Source: Triplophysa rosa (taxonomy: Eukaryota > Chordata > Actinopteri > Cypriniformes > Nemacheilidae). Taken from it: a stretch of 64,000 nucleotides of DNA. The stretch covers positions 24,432,143 to 24,496,142 of the forward strand of contig NC_079900.1 of NCBI RefSeq assembly GCF_024868665.1. The letters run 5' to 3'. Shown in pieces: positions 32,267 through 45,500 of the stretch. The position numbers and the translations under genes are program-made. The notes beneath the pieces are model-generated. The model did no database searches and had not been told where the DNA came from. It worked only from the letters and a program-made list of their open reading frames with translations. How positions within the stretch are numbered: position 1 is the stretch's first letter; every line of letters begins with the position of its first letter.

Positions 32267-32693
32267 TAGCTGAAAGCATTATTTTACAATGAGTCGCAAT
32301 ATTTAAGGGGTGGGGAGTGAGTGAACTTTGTGAATGAGATTTCCAATTGGTCTCGGATCTGTGCAGCTGTCTGTGGATATACAGTATGTGGGTGTAGATT
32401 GTGTGTGGGTCTGTTACTACAGTAACTGCTGCATGCATATACAGTATACAGTACACGCATAGAGCTGGGCTGACAGTCACGACAAATATAACAACACCAA
32501 AAACATCCTCTGGTTGTCTGCCCATTGGATTTATCAGAACTCTAGTTCTGTTTCTTTCATTGCACTATTATGTTTGTATGCATAACATAAGCATTTGTAC
32601 ACATTTGAGTGACTGATGAACATAGCAGTCTCTTATCCACATTGTGTGGCGTGCATGAAACAACCAGCGAATAAGCAATATTACATGCTCTCT

Positions 32694-32740
32694 GCGCGCG
32701 CGTGTGTGTGTGCGTGTGTGTGCGCGCATGCGTGCATGTG
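32694..32740. repeat. (GT/GC)n microsatellite
   Basis: Alternating purine-pyrimidine run with GCGCGCGTGTGTGTG segments. Confidence 0.9.
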
Positions 32741-34328
32741 CTCTCAGTGTCAGATTGGCTTTATGTTAGTGGAAATGAATACAATGTTAGCCAGGGTAAT
32801 TTTAGACGACACAGCCGGATCAATAGCAGTTGAGGTACAAAGAGGAAATCAATGGCTTAATTTGTCTTTAGGCAGACGGGGGGTTACAGGGTGACACAAC
32901 TTTTTTCCTCACCAATGCACCGACTCAGATCTGAGCCGAGCTCTGCCAGTTTTAGATCAGTCATAATGAAGTGATTACAACTGAGTCCTGACACAGGTCA
33001 CATTAGAAAAGAATAAGCTAAACAAAGGTTAATCGCCGTGTGTTTCCAGAGAGTTTGTCTAAATTTTATTTTGTTTTATGTCTATCTAAACCATTGTTTT
33101 GGACATTATTCCAATAGGATTATTCTTCCCAATATCACCCCACCAATAGAATCAATCACTTACCAGTTGACACCATTGTAGTTTCCATTAAAGCCAATAC
33201 AATTCCCATTATAACCATTAAATCCATTAAATGTTCTATTGTGTTCCATTGTTTCTTTGATAAGATAGTTCAATATATAGATTGGAAAAGAAAGTACAAG
33301 GCGGAATATGTAAGGAATAATTGATAACGATATTCGAAAGTTAATGCACACCCCGAAGTGGTAATGCCAAAGTTATCCATAGCTTTGTGGCAGGAGTTGA
33401 CATTTGATGTAAAAATCATATTAATATCTCTCAAATCAGGTTATACATCATTGATGCTTGTGCCTCTTGTAACCGACATTCACCAGTGATTTCTTGACAA
33501 TGATGTAAGATTTTTTTTTTTTTTAGCGCTATGCTCCTTTAAAATGAACTAATGAACAGGTAAACATTCTAGCCTGGATCCATGGCTTGTGGCGAGAATG
33601 AAACACTTTGTATTCCAGGCCATCAGGAACACAACTCAGTCAATTTCTGTAGGAGAGAAATTTGGAGTGTAGCCCAGAGAAGGTGAGGAAAACAAAACGG
33701 GCAAATGAACTGCTGTTAATTACATATGAAGAATCAACGCCAGATGGTTAATGATGGAAATCAATTCCTGGAATCTGTGCTTGATCATTGCTTTATACGC
33801 TGAGATATTTAACGATTAAACCCTGATTTCGATGTGAGGTTCTCTGTCACTTTTTGTCTCGTGTTCCTCATGCTGTTGGGTTACAGTGGTCATTATTGAA
33901 TAGTCCTTATTTTATCTCAATAGATCCAAGCTGTCAAAAGATATTCATTCTTTATGGTCTGATAACTGTGTAGGGAGAGGGAATGGATATCATATATTCA
34001 TATGCTGAAGATAATTTATAGGGCAAGAAAAGCCAGAGTTTCTGCAATAAGATAATACTCGTGTCACGATACGTCCCGGGTTACAATTCTTTTTAGGTTT
34101 CGAAAGCACAGCAGGCATGGAGATTAGATACTGAGAAACAATGTCATTTATGAATCTTTTTTATTATTTGTCTGCTGGCAGTAGTAACAACAAATGCTTG
34201 CTGCTCACACGCTCAATTTAAATGGTGACAGGGCATATCAGATCTGTGCGGTTAAGCTACAGTAACTTTCATCATGGGGATATTCTTACCTCACAGAGAA
34301 GGAAACAAGATAAGAGACAGTCCATCTA
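32741..34328. other. No gene recognised; possible conserved noncoding DNA
   Basis: No coding pattern. The stretch 33690-33860 (AACTGCTGTTAATTACATAT) is of moderate complexity and free of recognised repeats, so it may be single-copy noncoding sequence. Conservation cannot be judged from one genome. Confidence 0.35.
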
Positions 34329-34840
34329 ATAAACTTCAGAAGCGATCAACAACCAAGTGAGCTTGCCAATGCAAAATCTGTACTGGGTGGATGTTGGATT
34401 GCTTCAGTATGTAGCTGTTTAAAGGGATAGTTCACACAAAAATCATCATTTGCTCACCCTCAAGTTGTTCCAAACTTGTATAGATGTTGTTATTCTGCTA
34501 AACACAAAGGAAGATATTTGGAAGAATGTCAGTAACCAAACAGATCTCATCCCCCATTAACTGCCATAGTAGGGAAAATAAATACTATGGGAGTCGATGG
34601 GGGATGAGATTGCTTTGGTTACTGACATTCTTCCAAATATCTTAATTTGTGTTTTGCAGAACAAGCAAATTAATACAGGTTTGGAATAATCTAAAGGTGA
34701 GTAAATGATGACAGAAGTTATATTTTTGTGTGAAATATCCCTTTAAACAGTCAACAGTCCAACAACCACCCAGTACCCTCTAGCACTACAGATTTTGCAT
34801 TGGCAAACTCACTTGGTTGTTGATTGCTTCTGAAGTTTAT
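34329..34840. repeat. 512-bp long inverted repeat (nested MITEs)
   Basis: The outer arms 34329-34418 and 34747-34840 are reverse complements, both containing TCAACAACCAAGTGAG and TTGCCAATGCAAAATCTGTA. Between them, 34419-34746 is a second inverted repeat beginning TTTAAAGGGATAGTTCAC and ending GTGAAATATCCCTTTAAA on the same strand. The whole could fold into one long hairpin. Confidence 0.8.
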
Positions 34841-36469
34841 GTCTTAATGTAGAAGTTGCTTTGGTGTTTTCTTCCGAATTGTGACATATCTGATAAACGG
34901 CTTAAGGAATAAGGGAAATTGTAGAGTGGGGCTTGATTCTGTCCTTTGAATTGTTGAAAGTTGGATCCAATTTACTGCCCAATAAAATGTTACAGAGCAT
35001 AGACCCTGGACCATAGAGCACATTTTCATTACATTTCATTTAGGATGCACACTCTACTATTGGACACAGAGCTTGGCATGACTAGAAAGATGTTTTTTCA
35101 TGTAACTCATTTTGATGCTTGTTTTGTCTTATTTTAAATCATTTCAAGTCATATTGAGACCCCCTAGTGGGCAGATTGACCACCATTACAAACATCAACT
35201 TCTCACGTGCATGTCTCGAAAGATCCATTGTCATCCTTCATGTTCAGAAGTCGACGAAGTCACGAGAGGAACTATCCAACACTTCAATTATTAACTCCTC
35301 TCGAGTGGAACGAAAAGTTGACTCACACTGAAGCAACAAATACTTGACGGATTAAAATTGTACAGTGGAGCAGATAGCAAAAACCAGCCATCTAGAATGG
35401 CAACAGTTTTGATTAGTTTGTACTTCTCTCTGGCTCCGTGAAATGCACTTGATTTGAACAGCCTCTGAAGCGAATCTCTGAGGGTCCCACAGGTGTCGTG
35501 ACTGGGCTGTCACCGCGGTGCCAGACATCACAGCTACCTTCAAAACCTGCCGAACGCATCCTCGGGGAGCGGAGCAAGAGGGCTCCCGCTCTGCTGATGT
35601 AGGGCTTGTGTTCTGTGAAGGATGACTTCATTTCCTCTTAATCTGCATGCCGGCCCCCTGAGACGTCGAGAAGCACTGAAAAGCTACACGGGCCTTATTC
35701 CACTCAAAGCTGCTATGCTCTCCTGAACAACACAATTGTAATGAGATTTGGGGGTTCATTTCAGGTGATTAGAGCTGTAAAGTAAAGTAGCTTTACCTCG
35801 CCGTGCAGAGGCTGTTAGTTTCTTTGCAATTTGCACACTTCTGCCAATGTGACAGGCGATTTTAAACCGCACGTCTATTTCAGTCCCTGGAGCATTTCTA
35901 TTCACCCACTTATGTATTGTACTAGGGGCTGTCAATCAATTGTGGCGATCATTTGAATTACATGATATAGAGATTTACTCATGGAATTATGCTCTTGTAT
36001 AAATATTTGCAGAGGCAAGCTCCCAAACAATAATGTTTATAATAATGACAATAATTCAGAGCCATCGCATTTTTTTTCTGTAGCAGACGATGGCACTGGA
36101 TAGACAGTATAGAAATCAATATATTGTTTGTTTTGCTTCATGCAGGTGGATATTAGAACCTATCTATTTTGCTCGTGTTTGTGTGTGGGCGATTTATCTT
36201 GTCTCACAGGAAAACATGACTATTTTATGAGGTGGCGGTTTTGTATGACTTAGTACAACGTAAATTGTACAAAACATACAATTATTAAAGGCAAGAATTC
36301 AGCTCCCCCTAACTATTGAGGTGAAATCAGATACAAACAGTTAAATAGTTGCCATGAGATTGTGTTGGTTGTTCATGCAAGAACCATTCAGCCATTGTTT
36401 TTTATGTTGTATTTCAATATGTCCCGTGCAGACAAACATTAATATGGGAATCGAAGGCATGTTTCATTG
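34841..36469. other. No gene recognised
   Basis: Open frames on the - strand at 35352-35631 overlap each other and lack domain features. The 35690-36180 stretch is repeat-poor and could be single-copy noncoding DNA. Confidence 0.4.
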
Positions 36470-36871
36470 CATTAAAGGGATACTCCTACATATCCCTTTA
36501 AAACTCCACCCAAAAATCTCATAAATCACTGAACCAAGTTTCAGATCTGTATACATTTGTTTGTTCTGTTGAACACAAAGAAAGATATTTAGAAGAATGC
36601 AAGCAGCTGAGATTTCTGGGGTAGTCAAAAAAGGATGGTCAAAGGCACACCAGAACAGTTTGTTTTCCTAAATTTTGTGATTAACAGAACAAAAATACAT
36701 ACAATATTTAATACATACAGTCAATGGGGCCCTCGAAATGTCAGTTGCTAACATTTTTCCAAATATCTTTCTTTGTGTTCAACCAAACAATGACATTTAA
36801 ACAGGTTTGGAACAACGTGAGGATGAGTAATGATGACAGAATCTTCGTTTTTGGTGGACTATCGCTTTAAA
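36470..36871. mobile_element. MITE related to the element at 34419-34746
   Basis: The left end has ATTAAAGGGATACTCC; the right end has GGTGGACTATCGCTTTAAAG. Interior GAACACAAAGAAAGATATTT and its inverted counterpart AAATATCTTTCTTTGTGTTC match the 34.4-kb element. Confidence 0.6.
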
Positions 36872-37050
36872 GGCACAACATGTATGATTTTTGGATTAAA
36901 ATATCCAAAAACCAAAACCACCAGTACAGTGTTATATAATGAGTTTAAACTTTGGTTTATCACATCAAGTTCGTCACTCTCTGGAATTTTTGATGTTATA
37001 TGGCAGATCTATGCATTTGAACACACCTCATGGCAAGACAATGAGTAGTA
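36866..37050. repeat. Interspersed repeat also found at 59363-59520
   Basis: TTAAAGGCACAACATGTATG followed by AAATATCCAAAAACCA and CAGTACAGTG closely resembles 59363-59425. It is probably a non-autonomous element whose boundaries I cannot fix. Confidence 0.5.
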
Positions 37051-37119
37051 GTAGTTGTAGTAGTTGTACATCTAGCATGTCACTGTTGTTGCTTCTATCA
37101 CTCCACTCTGCATCCTGAA

Positions 37120-37312
37120 AATACTTGGTTATTTTCAACCCAACAGTTGAGTTGTAAATTATCCTATGCTGGGTTGTTTCAACCCAAAATGCTGGCTCAT
37201 TTGAACCCATTGTTGGGTCCGATATAAACCATTTTCAAGGTAAATTTAACCCAACGGCTGGGTTCGTCCCTTTGTGACCCATTGCAGGGTTGAAAATAAG
37301 CCAGCATTTTGC
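37120..37312. repeat. TTGGGTT/AACCCAA-rich fish repeat
   Basis: Multiple AACCCAA and TTGGGTT blocks in both orientations (for example TTTCAACCCAACAG and GCTGGGTTGTTTCAACCCAA), the pattern of a common self-complementary teleost repeat. Confidence 0.65.
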
Positions 37313-37529
37313 TTGTGAATGTTATAATGTAATGTTTTTTTTAAAATTGTCCTTTATGAACATAATTCATAAGTCGTGATTTCCATTGACAGTGGAGCAG
37401 CAACTCTCATCCACGCTCCTTTACAGCAGCTTTTAATGTTAGTCATCGTGTTATTTTGTTTATAATCACGTCAAATTAATTTGGCAAATGGACAACCCTA
37501 ATATGCATGTAGATTTGGGAGTTCCTTAC

Positions 37530-37667
37530 GGTTTCCTCCGTAACCTCTGTGTAGAGTAGCAGATGGGTGATGAATCTGCAGCGTGAGGGGTCTTTGATGA
37601 GGTTCTGCAAAGCGTGAGGCAGACAGATCCAGTCAACAGAACTGTTGGGACCCTGCGGTACACACAC
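37530..37667 (-). CDS. Candidate internal exon of an unidentified host gene
   Basis: On the - strand TTATCTTTTAG (AG at 37669-37668) precedes a 138-base open stretch ending at a GTAAGG donor (37529-37524). The length is exactly 46 codons with phase 0 at both ends if the acceptor frame is used. The peptide (CVPQGPNSSVDWICL, then LQNLIKDPSRCRFITHLLLY) has a natural composition, with Cys, Trp and mixed charge, unlike nearby chance frames. It contains no repeat family. I do not recognise the protein. The neighbouring exons would lie outside the repeats, and I could not find them. Confidence 0.5.
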
Positions 37668-37883
37668 CTAAAAGATAAATGACTGGAACAAATCTGCTTC
37701 CCATCTTCTTGTGTCTCTCTCCATCGTCATTTAAAGACTGGATTTTACAGCGGCTGCTTTATGACTGATAACATAGTGTTGTGAGTTTCTGCTTCCCAAA
37801 CCTTTTCACTGTAGAATTATGCCTCAAGATCTACATGCCTGTGACACTTGAGCAACACTTGAGCAAATACACGAAAAATCAAT

Positions 37884-38388
37884 ACTTAAAGAGTAACTAT
37901 TACAGTGTCCTTAAAATGACATTTCATGCAGTGTGTAATGTTGCGGTGTGTGATTGTAAGCAGTCTGCCAAGTTGTAAAGCCGAAAGTGAACGAATCACA
38001 AAGTTATTGGCTTGGGAAAAATGGAGTTGACTCTGAATCACGCGAACGAGTCGTCTGTCGTTTGAATTTCAGTTCCGGGTCGGATTTGCGTCACTGCGTG
38101 TAATGCCCGCCTACGTTCCATTTGCGACACTGCACGAGGTAGACCAATCACAGCAGACTAGACCATCTGACCAATCAGATCAGAGAGGGCTGACAGAAAG
38201 GAGGGGATTAGACAGATGAATCGCCGAACGAATCATTTGAGAGTCAGTCAAGAAGTTAGGTAATAATAACTGCCTATTATTAGAAAATGAAAGTGTTTTT
38301 ACACCGTGTATGTACGTAAAATTGTTGTTGGACACTCCATAAACCAAAGTAGGACCTTAGAAATCACAAAATATTTACTCTTTAAAAC
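37884..38388. mobile_element. MITE with TTAAAGAGTAA ends
   Basis: Left end ACTTAAAGAGTAACTATTAC; right end on the other strand TTTTAAAGAGTAAATATTTT. Interior TTCCGGGTCGGATTTGCGTC and the GAACGAATCA motifs fit a known cyprinid element class. Confidence 0.55.
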
Positions 38389-40419
38389 TGTCTCCTTGAT
38401 TCGCAACAGTAAGATTATAACAATACGATTTTGTAGAACAATTTCATTTGACTTCATCTGACTTGAACACATTTAAAGATAATAGCATGTAAAGTAACCC
38501 ACATTATGTTTTAAACAGAGATGGCAACTGAGGGGCAAAAAATATAGATTGCAACATTAATACTTATTCTACGGAGAAACAAAATAACATTTTCACACAA
38601 CATGGCGTGAAATGCTGTCTCCAAACCTACGATTCACTTTGTTACACATTGCATGTATGGAGCAGTTCAAGCATCGTTTTGAACAATGATGCACAAGCAT
38701 CAGAATGTAATGAAGCTAATCCAGCGCATGAATGTGTTCGCAATGTACAGGCAGATGCGCTGCATGCTGGAGGCCTGTATTAATTCACTCCCTTAAGGCA
38801 TCAGATATAATTAGCGCTGACTGGCTGTCATCCTTTTCGCCTTAAGCTATAAAAAGGGTTTTTGTCTCTGGGGCGCTGTTTGCAGCCTGAATAACTGCAG
38901 CTCCTGTGATATAAATCAGTATGAACAGACTCACAGGACGGCAATATTAACATGCTGTCACGTCCTTGTACTTAATGGAGTCATAAATACAAAGACACAT
39001 CTGAAGCTCCGTCCACGTGTTAGCGCCTTGGGTAGCGGGTCTTTAAAAAGAGCTCTGATTCATTTCTGGCCAGCACTGATTCATGATTCCACTCCGGGTC
39101 ATGTGACTAAGCGAAAAAATCTCTGACGCTGTTTTCATATTGACAAATCTCCCCTGATGGACGTGTGGAGTGTGAAAGCTCTTAGCAGTGGGTGGACAGT
39201 GGGGAGGTCAATGGTTAGAGGCCAAACAATTCTGACACCAATACAACATGGTCTGTACACTGTCAACAGCCTATCGCTGTTTTCTGAAGCCTAGTAGTTA
39301 TGACGCTTTCTTTAGTCAGTTAGTAATGGCTGAGAGCTGTGGCAGGCATTTGGATCAACAGTAATTACAACACATCATCCTCACTGACAGTAACACATGC
39401 AGGCAAAAAGGCTATATCTATATCCATCACCGCTACTATTTTGACACAACCAGCAACGAATGGTTTTAATGATGCTGAGGGTCACCGTGACCCTGTTTAG
39501 ACTAAAACGCTGCTGTTTTCTGACTTGGACTAATGTCAGCTTTACAGACTGAATCTATGACACACTCAATACCAGTATTAATATGTGCTGGAAATACTGG
39601 GTTGGATATCAGTTTATCTGGGAAAATATGCATGTGAGTTGTCGAGTACAACATGCATCATTTTTAGTGTTGAATTTGTAGTACACCTACATATAAAAAT
39701 TTATTCATAATTGACTCCCCCATAATACCACCACAGATATATATTAACAGTATATAAGGTGTCAATGTGAACAGGCAGTAGAAGGAACATGATGGCATTT
39801 TAATCTTATTGATTCGTCAAATACATCATGAAATGGCATGATGGAGAGTAAATTATAATAATTGAGTAATAAGTATTTCTTTAATAGGTCGAAATATTAA
39901 AATAATAAAAAAACGTCTTACCTGTCAGTGCATATTATTGAAAACATACCATATCCAGGCTGTGTGGTTATAAATAGACTGAATGGTGGCTAAAAATACT
40001 GACACATAATTTATGATTCATGCACATTCTAGCATGAGCTTAATGTGATTCACAATTCATTTACTCAATAACTCTCAAAAGTAGCTGTCAAAGCCCCCAT
40101 TACCTGTGCCAGCTCATGAGGGCTGCCAGGTGTTGGCCCACCACCCTTAAGCAGACAGATGGAGGATGAATTTAGAGAGGAAAAAGATCACACTCTGAAC
40201 CCATCTCACCTCTCTCTCCCTCCACCTGCTCAGACAGCGTGAATGAACAGTTGCTAATGTCAACGGATGTCAGTCTAAAGTCATAGCCCAATGAGAAGTG
40301 TCGTCTCAGAGAGCCTATCCGTCAGCATCCTTTAGATAGTATTCTCAGAAAATGTCTGACATTAATGTCACATCTTGGGAATGACAGACAGAACTTAAAG
40401 ACATATTCTGGGATTCTAA
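38389..40419. other. No gene recognised
   Basis: Two kilobases without coding signals. Parts of 38700-39200 are repeat-poor and of balanced composition, compatible with regulatory or single-copy DNA. Confidence 0.4.
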
Positions 40420-40800
40420 AATAATAATAATACATTTAATTTGTTGGCGCCTTTCAAGACACCCAAGGACACCTTACAAAACAGACTTAAAAACCATACA
40501 TGAACTCATAGAGTATACCAAAGAATCAATTATTAGAATTAATCAAATTAATAACAGTCAGAATAAAAAACAATATTTAAACTAAAATTAGACAACTTAC
40601 AAAACCTTGCAAAACAGACTTAAAAAAAGGAAACAGGATTTAAGGTAATACCAAGCATTAGAAACATGAAAATAAGCATTATGTCAAATATGCCACTCTA
40701 AACCGATTACTTTTTAATTGAGATTTAAATTGACAAAGAGAGTGGATATGTAATGGGAGAGTATTCCACAGACGTGGGGTAGAGCGGCTACACTACACTA
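40420..40800 (-). mobile_element. 3' fragment of a CR1/L2-group LINE
   Basis: On the - strand it reads PRLWNTLPLHIHSL and FKSQLKSNRF then a stop, the typical C-terminus of fish L2-type LINE proteins. A ~260-base 3' UTR follows, ending in AT-rich ATTATTATTATTTTAG. The 5' part is missing. Confidence 0.6.
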
Positions 40801-41167
40801 CACAGCTGTGGAACGTCACTGTCTAATGTACAGAGTGGATGGTGTTTGTCTTTAGATCATGTCCACACTAATACATTTTTGGTTTGGCCTTGCGTCCACA
40901 CTGAAAAGTGTTTTTGTAAAACAAACTAATAGCTGTTGTGAAGTAAAAAGTACACGTGTAAGTGATTTCAGTACAGGTATGTCTTATTCTGACTCACTTT
41001 ATTTGTATTTTCAGTGTTATTGGCCTAAAAGAATACAGTATATACTGCATGTATATGGCTTCTACTTTTATGGTATTTTGGAAAGATTCAAAGAAAAAAT
41101 TGGAGTAACACGAGGCTGGATTTCCATGTTTGTGAAGTTTTCCTTTGTTGCATCCTCTTAAAAGCAG

Positions 41168-41377
41168 TTGTTCATGTCTGGATTAGCTGGACCTCGTGCT
41201 GATATGGCCACTGGCATTGGTTGGCTACCAGTGCTAGCGGTATTGACATTGAACACACGGTCAGGGAGAGAGTTTGCTGAGACCTGGCTGACCTCCATCT
41301 CTCTATGCTTGGACCAGGCCTGTGGTGTCTTTGATGTGACGGGCTGCAGGTCGCCACCGGAGCTCTGCTTGGAGATG
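41168..41377 (+). other. Candidate exon, unidentified
   Basis: A T-rich tract and AAAGCAG (ending 41167) precede a fully open 210-base stretch ending at ATG|GTAAGT. That gives 70 codons with phase 0 at both ends. The peptide is Cys-containing (SISLCLDQACGVFDV, then GCRSPPELCLEM). I recognise no family. The antisense strand is also open, so coding is uncertain. Confidence 0.25.
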
Positions 41378-44300
41378 GTAAGTGCTTTGATTTGATTAAT
41401 TCCTCACCTGGGACATCAGAGTGGAGAACTTCTGGCAGTCTCAAACCGTCCTCAGGTGAATGATTAAGTGGCGAGTTCAAAAGCCTGACCCGTACTTGTC
41501 CCTTCGGAAACCTTTACCGTCATGAATATTCATTCACTTCATCAACACGCCTTTCTTCTGCTTTGATGGGGCTGCAAGTGCAGAGGACAGCCTGCTGCTT
41601 GTATGGATGCTAAATAACACCATATGCCGCTAAAGGTCAAATCCCAGCTGTGGTAAAGTTAAGAAAAGTGGGATGATACCGACTCTGAAGTACAAAGGCA
41701 TGTGATGTTTTTATCATGATTTTACATCAAAGCAGAAGAAGGCACTGACTGTGCAGTTTTGTGTTTCCTTCTGTTTCATCAATAGAGTGCTGAGAGAAAA
41801 TGTCTTATTTGACAATGAGTCTAGTCTCATTGAATACAGTATATTTTCTATACGAGAAAGACGCTTCTTGCGAATTTGAAATATTCAGTACCAGCAACAT
41901 CTGAAATGTAATGAAAGCATAACTTTACTCAACTACTGCAGATCCATTTAAATGTTATTTAAAGACGAGGCTCCGAGTCTATCCGAGACCAGAATACACC
42001 AGTGACCACAAGAAATCATTAAGATTAAAATGAGAAGATCTCACGTTCTTGCAGGGATATTGCTCTTCGCTCCCCTGGCGCAACAAAGATGGAGAAGTAA
42101 TCCATACATCTTGAAGAAGGAGTTGGATGAGAACAAATAAAAGGAAAGTAACTCTGTGGAACAAAAGTTAATGTCACAAACTCATTTTCTTAATAATTAG
42201 ACCCAGTGCAAGAAATGTAGGATAATCTAGTTCTTATGGGCCAGTTTAAAGAGAAATCCATTTCACGAGAAAACCTCTCAGGTCCTCGGTGGCGAGCCTC
42301 GCTCTTGTTAAGCACAGCCCTGGTCGAATAGCTACTTGAGAACATAGGCACCTTGGCGGTCACAGGTACAATACAGCACATTCATGTTATCTGACAAGGT
42401 GGGTTTATAAAACTCAAAATCAGGGTAGACCTTATTCGTTTCTCTGAGCCCCAATCTTCTGTAGCAGCTGTTCACAAACTATATTAATGGTGGAAGGTTT
42501 ATTTCATTGTACCTTTAGTTGACATACGTGACATACATATCTGTGTTTTATTGATTAAAAAATGACATTTCAAGCCACACTTTTATCAGCCATGTAAAGA
42601 CAAAACTACTGCTCCTGTTAACTCATAATTCCCAAACACTTCTGTCATCAAACAGTTGCATCAATTTCCATAAATGTCGCACTGCCCACTGCAGAAATGA
42701 ATGTTTCAATAGAAACCATATAACTGTCTTGCATTGCTTCCAATTTTTTTGTTTTTATTTGGCTATTGTAGTTAAAAATGTCATTACTGTTGGCCTCTCG
42801 CTGCTGTCATATTTAGATGAGATAGGATGATGGGGCTGCTTGTTGTTTATTTTTGCACTGAATGACTTTAAGTGACCTTGGTTATTTTACCAAGACAGTT
42901 GACAAACAGATTCAGATCGATAATGACGGTGCACCAGACAGCGCAATGAAAATTGTAGCTTTAGTTATGCTTTTTGACGAAGGTCACAAACATACAGCAG
43001 TCAGACTTTTCCATCCAGGTGAGATTAGATTATTAAATATGTAAAAAAAACTGAGCAAAAAACAAACATTAAAATCACCAGTAAAATTAAACGTTCCTGT
43101 AAAACAAAACTATCCAACCTCTGCAGTGAAAACTAATATATGTGGGTTTTTTTTCTGGTGGGCTACTGAGAATTCTATCTCCGCGATAACCACGACTTAC
43201 ATTATATCCTCTTAAAATATTATAAATTCAGCATACAGAGGAGGTACACAATACATACAAATCCACTTTCCAATATTAAGTTGTATATATCAACAGATAT
43301 TTGGACCGCAGGCTACAGAACTGCATCCTTTGCTGACCTTTGCCAACGTAGCCCACAACTGCCAAGCTAGAAAAGTCATTTTGATTCTCACGCCTTGAAG
43401 TGAAGCTTGTTGCTAGGAAACAGTCTGTCCAGGTTGGAGGTGTAAAAAGCTGTTTGCACATTAGCAGCTGAGGCTCAAGGTCACCATCCTTCTGTTTGAC
43501 CAGCGAGGATGTGAGATCCACTCGCAAACACGCCTGCCTAAATCCCCTTCGCGAACACGCATGTAATGTGCTCTGATATACAGCTTTACTGATTTCAAGT
43601 CAAATAAATCCTGAGAAATCTATCAGTCATGTCTCCATTGTGGAACGGCAGAGTGAAGCTGTGTTATTTGTCATCTTGCTTTATATCAAAACTCTTTCTA
43701 CGTGGAGAACTTTGTTTTAAAGTGGCAAATTTGAACTTTAATAGTCATGACCTTTAACAAATAACATTGCACATTTGCTAAGAGAGTTAGCAATGTGCAT
43801 GATGGTTTACTCCAGATGCTCATATACAGATTTAATTTAGACCATGCAGTCCATCTACCCATTTGTCCCCAAAAGAAAAAATGATCCATAAAGTGCAATT
43901 GCTTAATTTTAAAAGGTGGAATCAAAGCATGGGCTCCAGTCCAATTTCGCCATTGCTCACTTGGGTCTTGCAGCAGGATCAGTAACCCGTGTATTGTTGA
44001 ACATCTCAACCATCTGCTGCCCTGCGTTTAAATGATCAAAGTCAGTGTTAGACTTTTTAAGCTTTGAACCTGAGCAGAAATGCAAGCACGATATGAGTCT
44101 CAAATGTCATTTGAATCAGAGTCTGTTGACCAGAAAACAGGATTGGTACCCTGAATTAACATTTTTAACAAGATTGACACAAAATATCTCTGCTTGTCAC
44201 AGGCTAAGAGTGAGTCAGAACTCAAATGACTACTCTGTCCAACCTGTGGATCCAAAGAGAACATCATGGATGGGTACATGGAACTGCCACACTGACTCAC

Positions 44301-45277
44301 AATTGACTCAACGGATCATCATCCATCAGGACGAGCTGAGATGAAAAAAAAGCATGACATTGACTTCAACATAGATTAATCAACCCTGTGGTTGTTTTCA
44401 TGAAATTTGTATTACTTTGGATACAACATCTGCCCTAAATGACAGTTCTACCTTCGCCTGTGGGTTAATGTTGTCTTTTTAACATAGGTTACTGCCATTC
44501 TAGATCATTCACAAGTTGACAAGCAACCCCCATGAATCTTCAAAGTGTCGCTTACAGCAGATTTAATTCTCCAGTGCCCCCCGACTCTGAATGACTGCAT
44601 TCGTTTGTATAATATCTACTGAACCATCCACCCACTGGTGTCCACTCAAGTGACCGATGAACAAAGGGGGGCATGGGGAACTAGTGAGTTTTAAAAGGTT
44701 GACTTTCAATTAAAATATCACAATTTAAAGGTATTTGGGGGTATTTAGGGCTCTATTGTTTCCACAGAGCTCTGATGCATGACACGGATCTTGACCATGT
44801 TCTTCTGTCCTTCAGAGCTCTGCTGGGATATGCTGCTGAACCTCTCAGTGCGAGTGAAAACATTGATTTGTTGTGCAGAGAATCAAGAAAAAGGCCAAAA
44901 CACATTTTTAACACTTTACAATTTTAACAACATTGGGTGAAGGGCGACACTATCAGTTTGACCAGACAATTCAAACAGTGCACTTCAAACAGTGCTCTGT
45001 ACATCTGAAGGAAACACAAAAATGTAGTAAAAATGCCAAAAGGCTACCAGCCCAACCAGAATGTTTGTGGAACATAACAATAACTAAACAATTTCTTGAA
45101 AATATAATAAAAATGTGATTCCTTAATATTATTTTCATTTGGTGCATACAACTTTGTTAAGAGAGTGTGAAAGGAGTTTTCATGAGTCGTAAAACCTTGA
45201 CATAATTTGAAGTCATTACTAAGGTAAAAAACAGTAATGGAGTTAGATAGTTGACCACTGTCTCATCATTACATATA
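41378..45277. other. No gene recognised
   Basis: Nearly 4 kb of AT-rich DNA with scattered short open frames (for example 43276-43527 and 43698-44009 on the - strand) that have no splice context or recognisable motif. Confidence 0.4.
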
Positions 45278-45500
45278 TAGTTAGGTCCATATATATTTGG
45301 ACACTGACAATTATTTTGCGTGCCTCTGTATGCCACCAGTGACTAATAATTAAAATGAAACAATTAAGGTGAAATTAAAGAGTAGATTTTTAGCTTTAAT
45401 ACACATGGGGTTAAACAAAAAATATTGCAATTCACATTTGGCACAAGTTGATCTTAGTTTTAGCCATCCAAAAATTGCTTTTTCAGAACTGGTCTGGCTT
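45278..45500. mobile_element. Fragment of a Tc1/mariner-like MITE
   Basis: TATATAGTTAGGTCCATATA with ATTTGGACACTGACAATTAT, then GAAACAATTAAGGTGAAATT, is the left part of a widespread fish element family starting near AGTCCATAAGTATTTGGACA. The right terminus is not seen. Confidence 0.5.
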
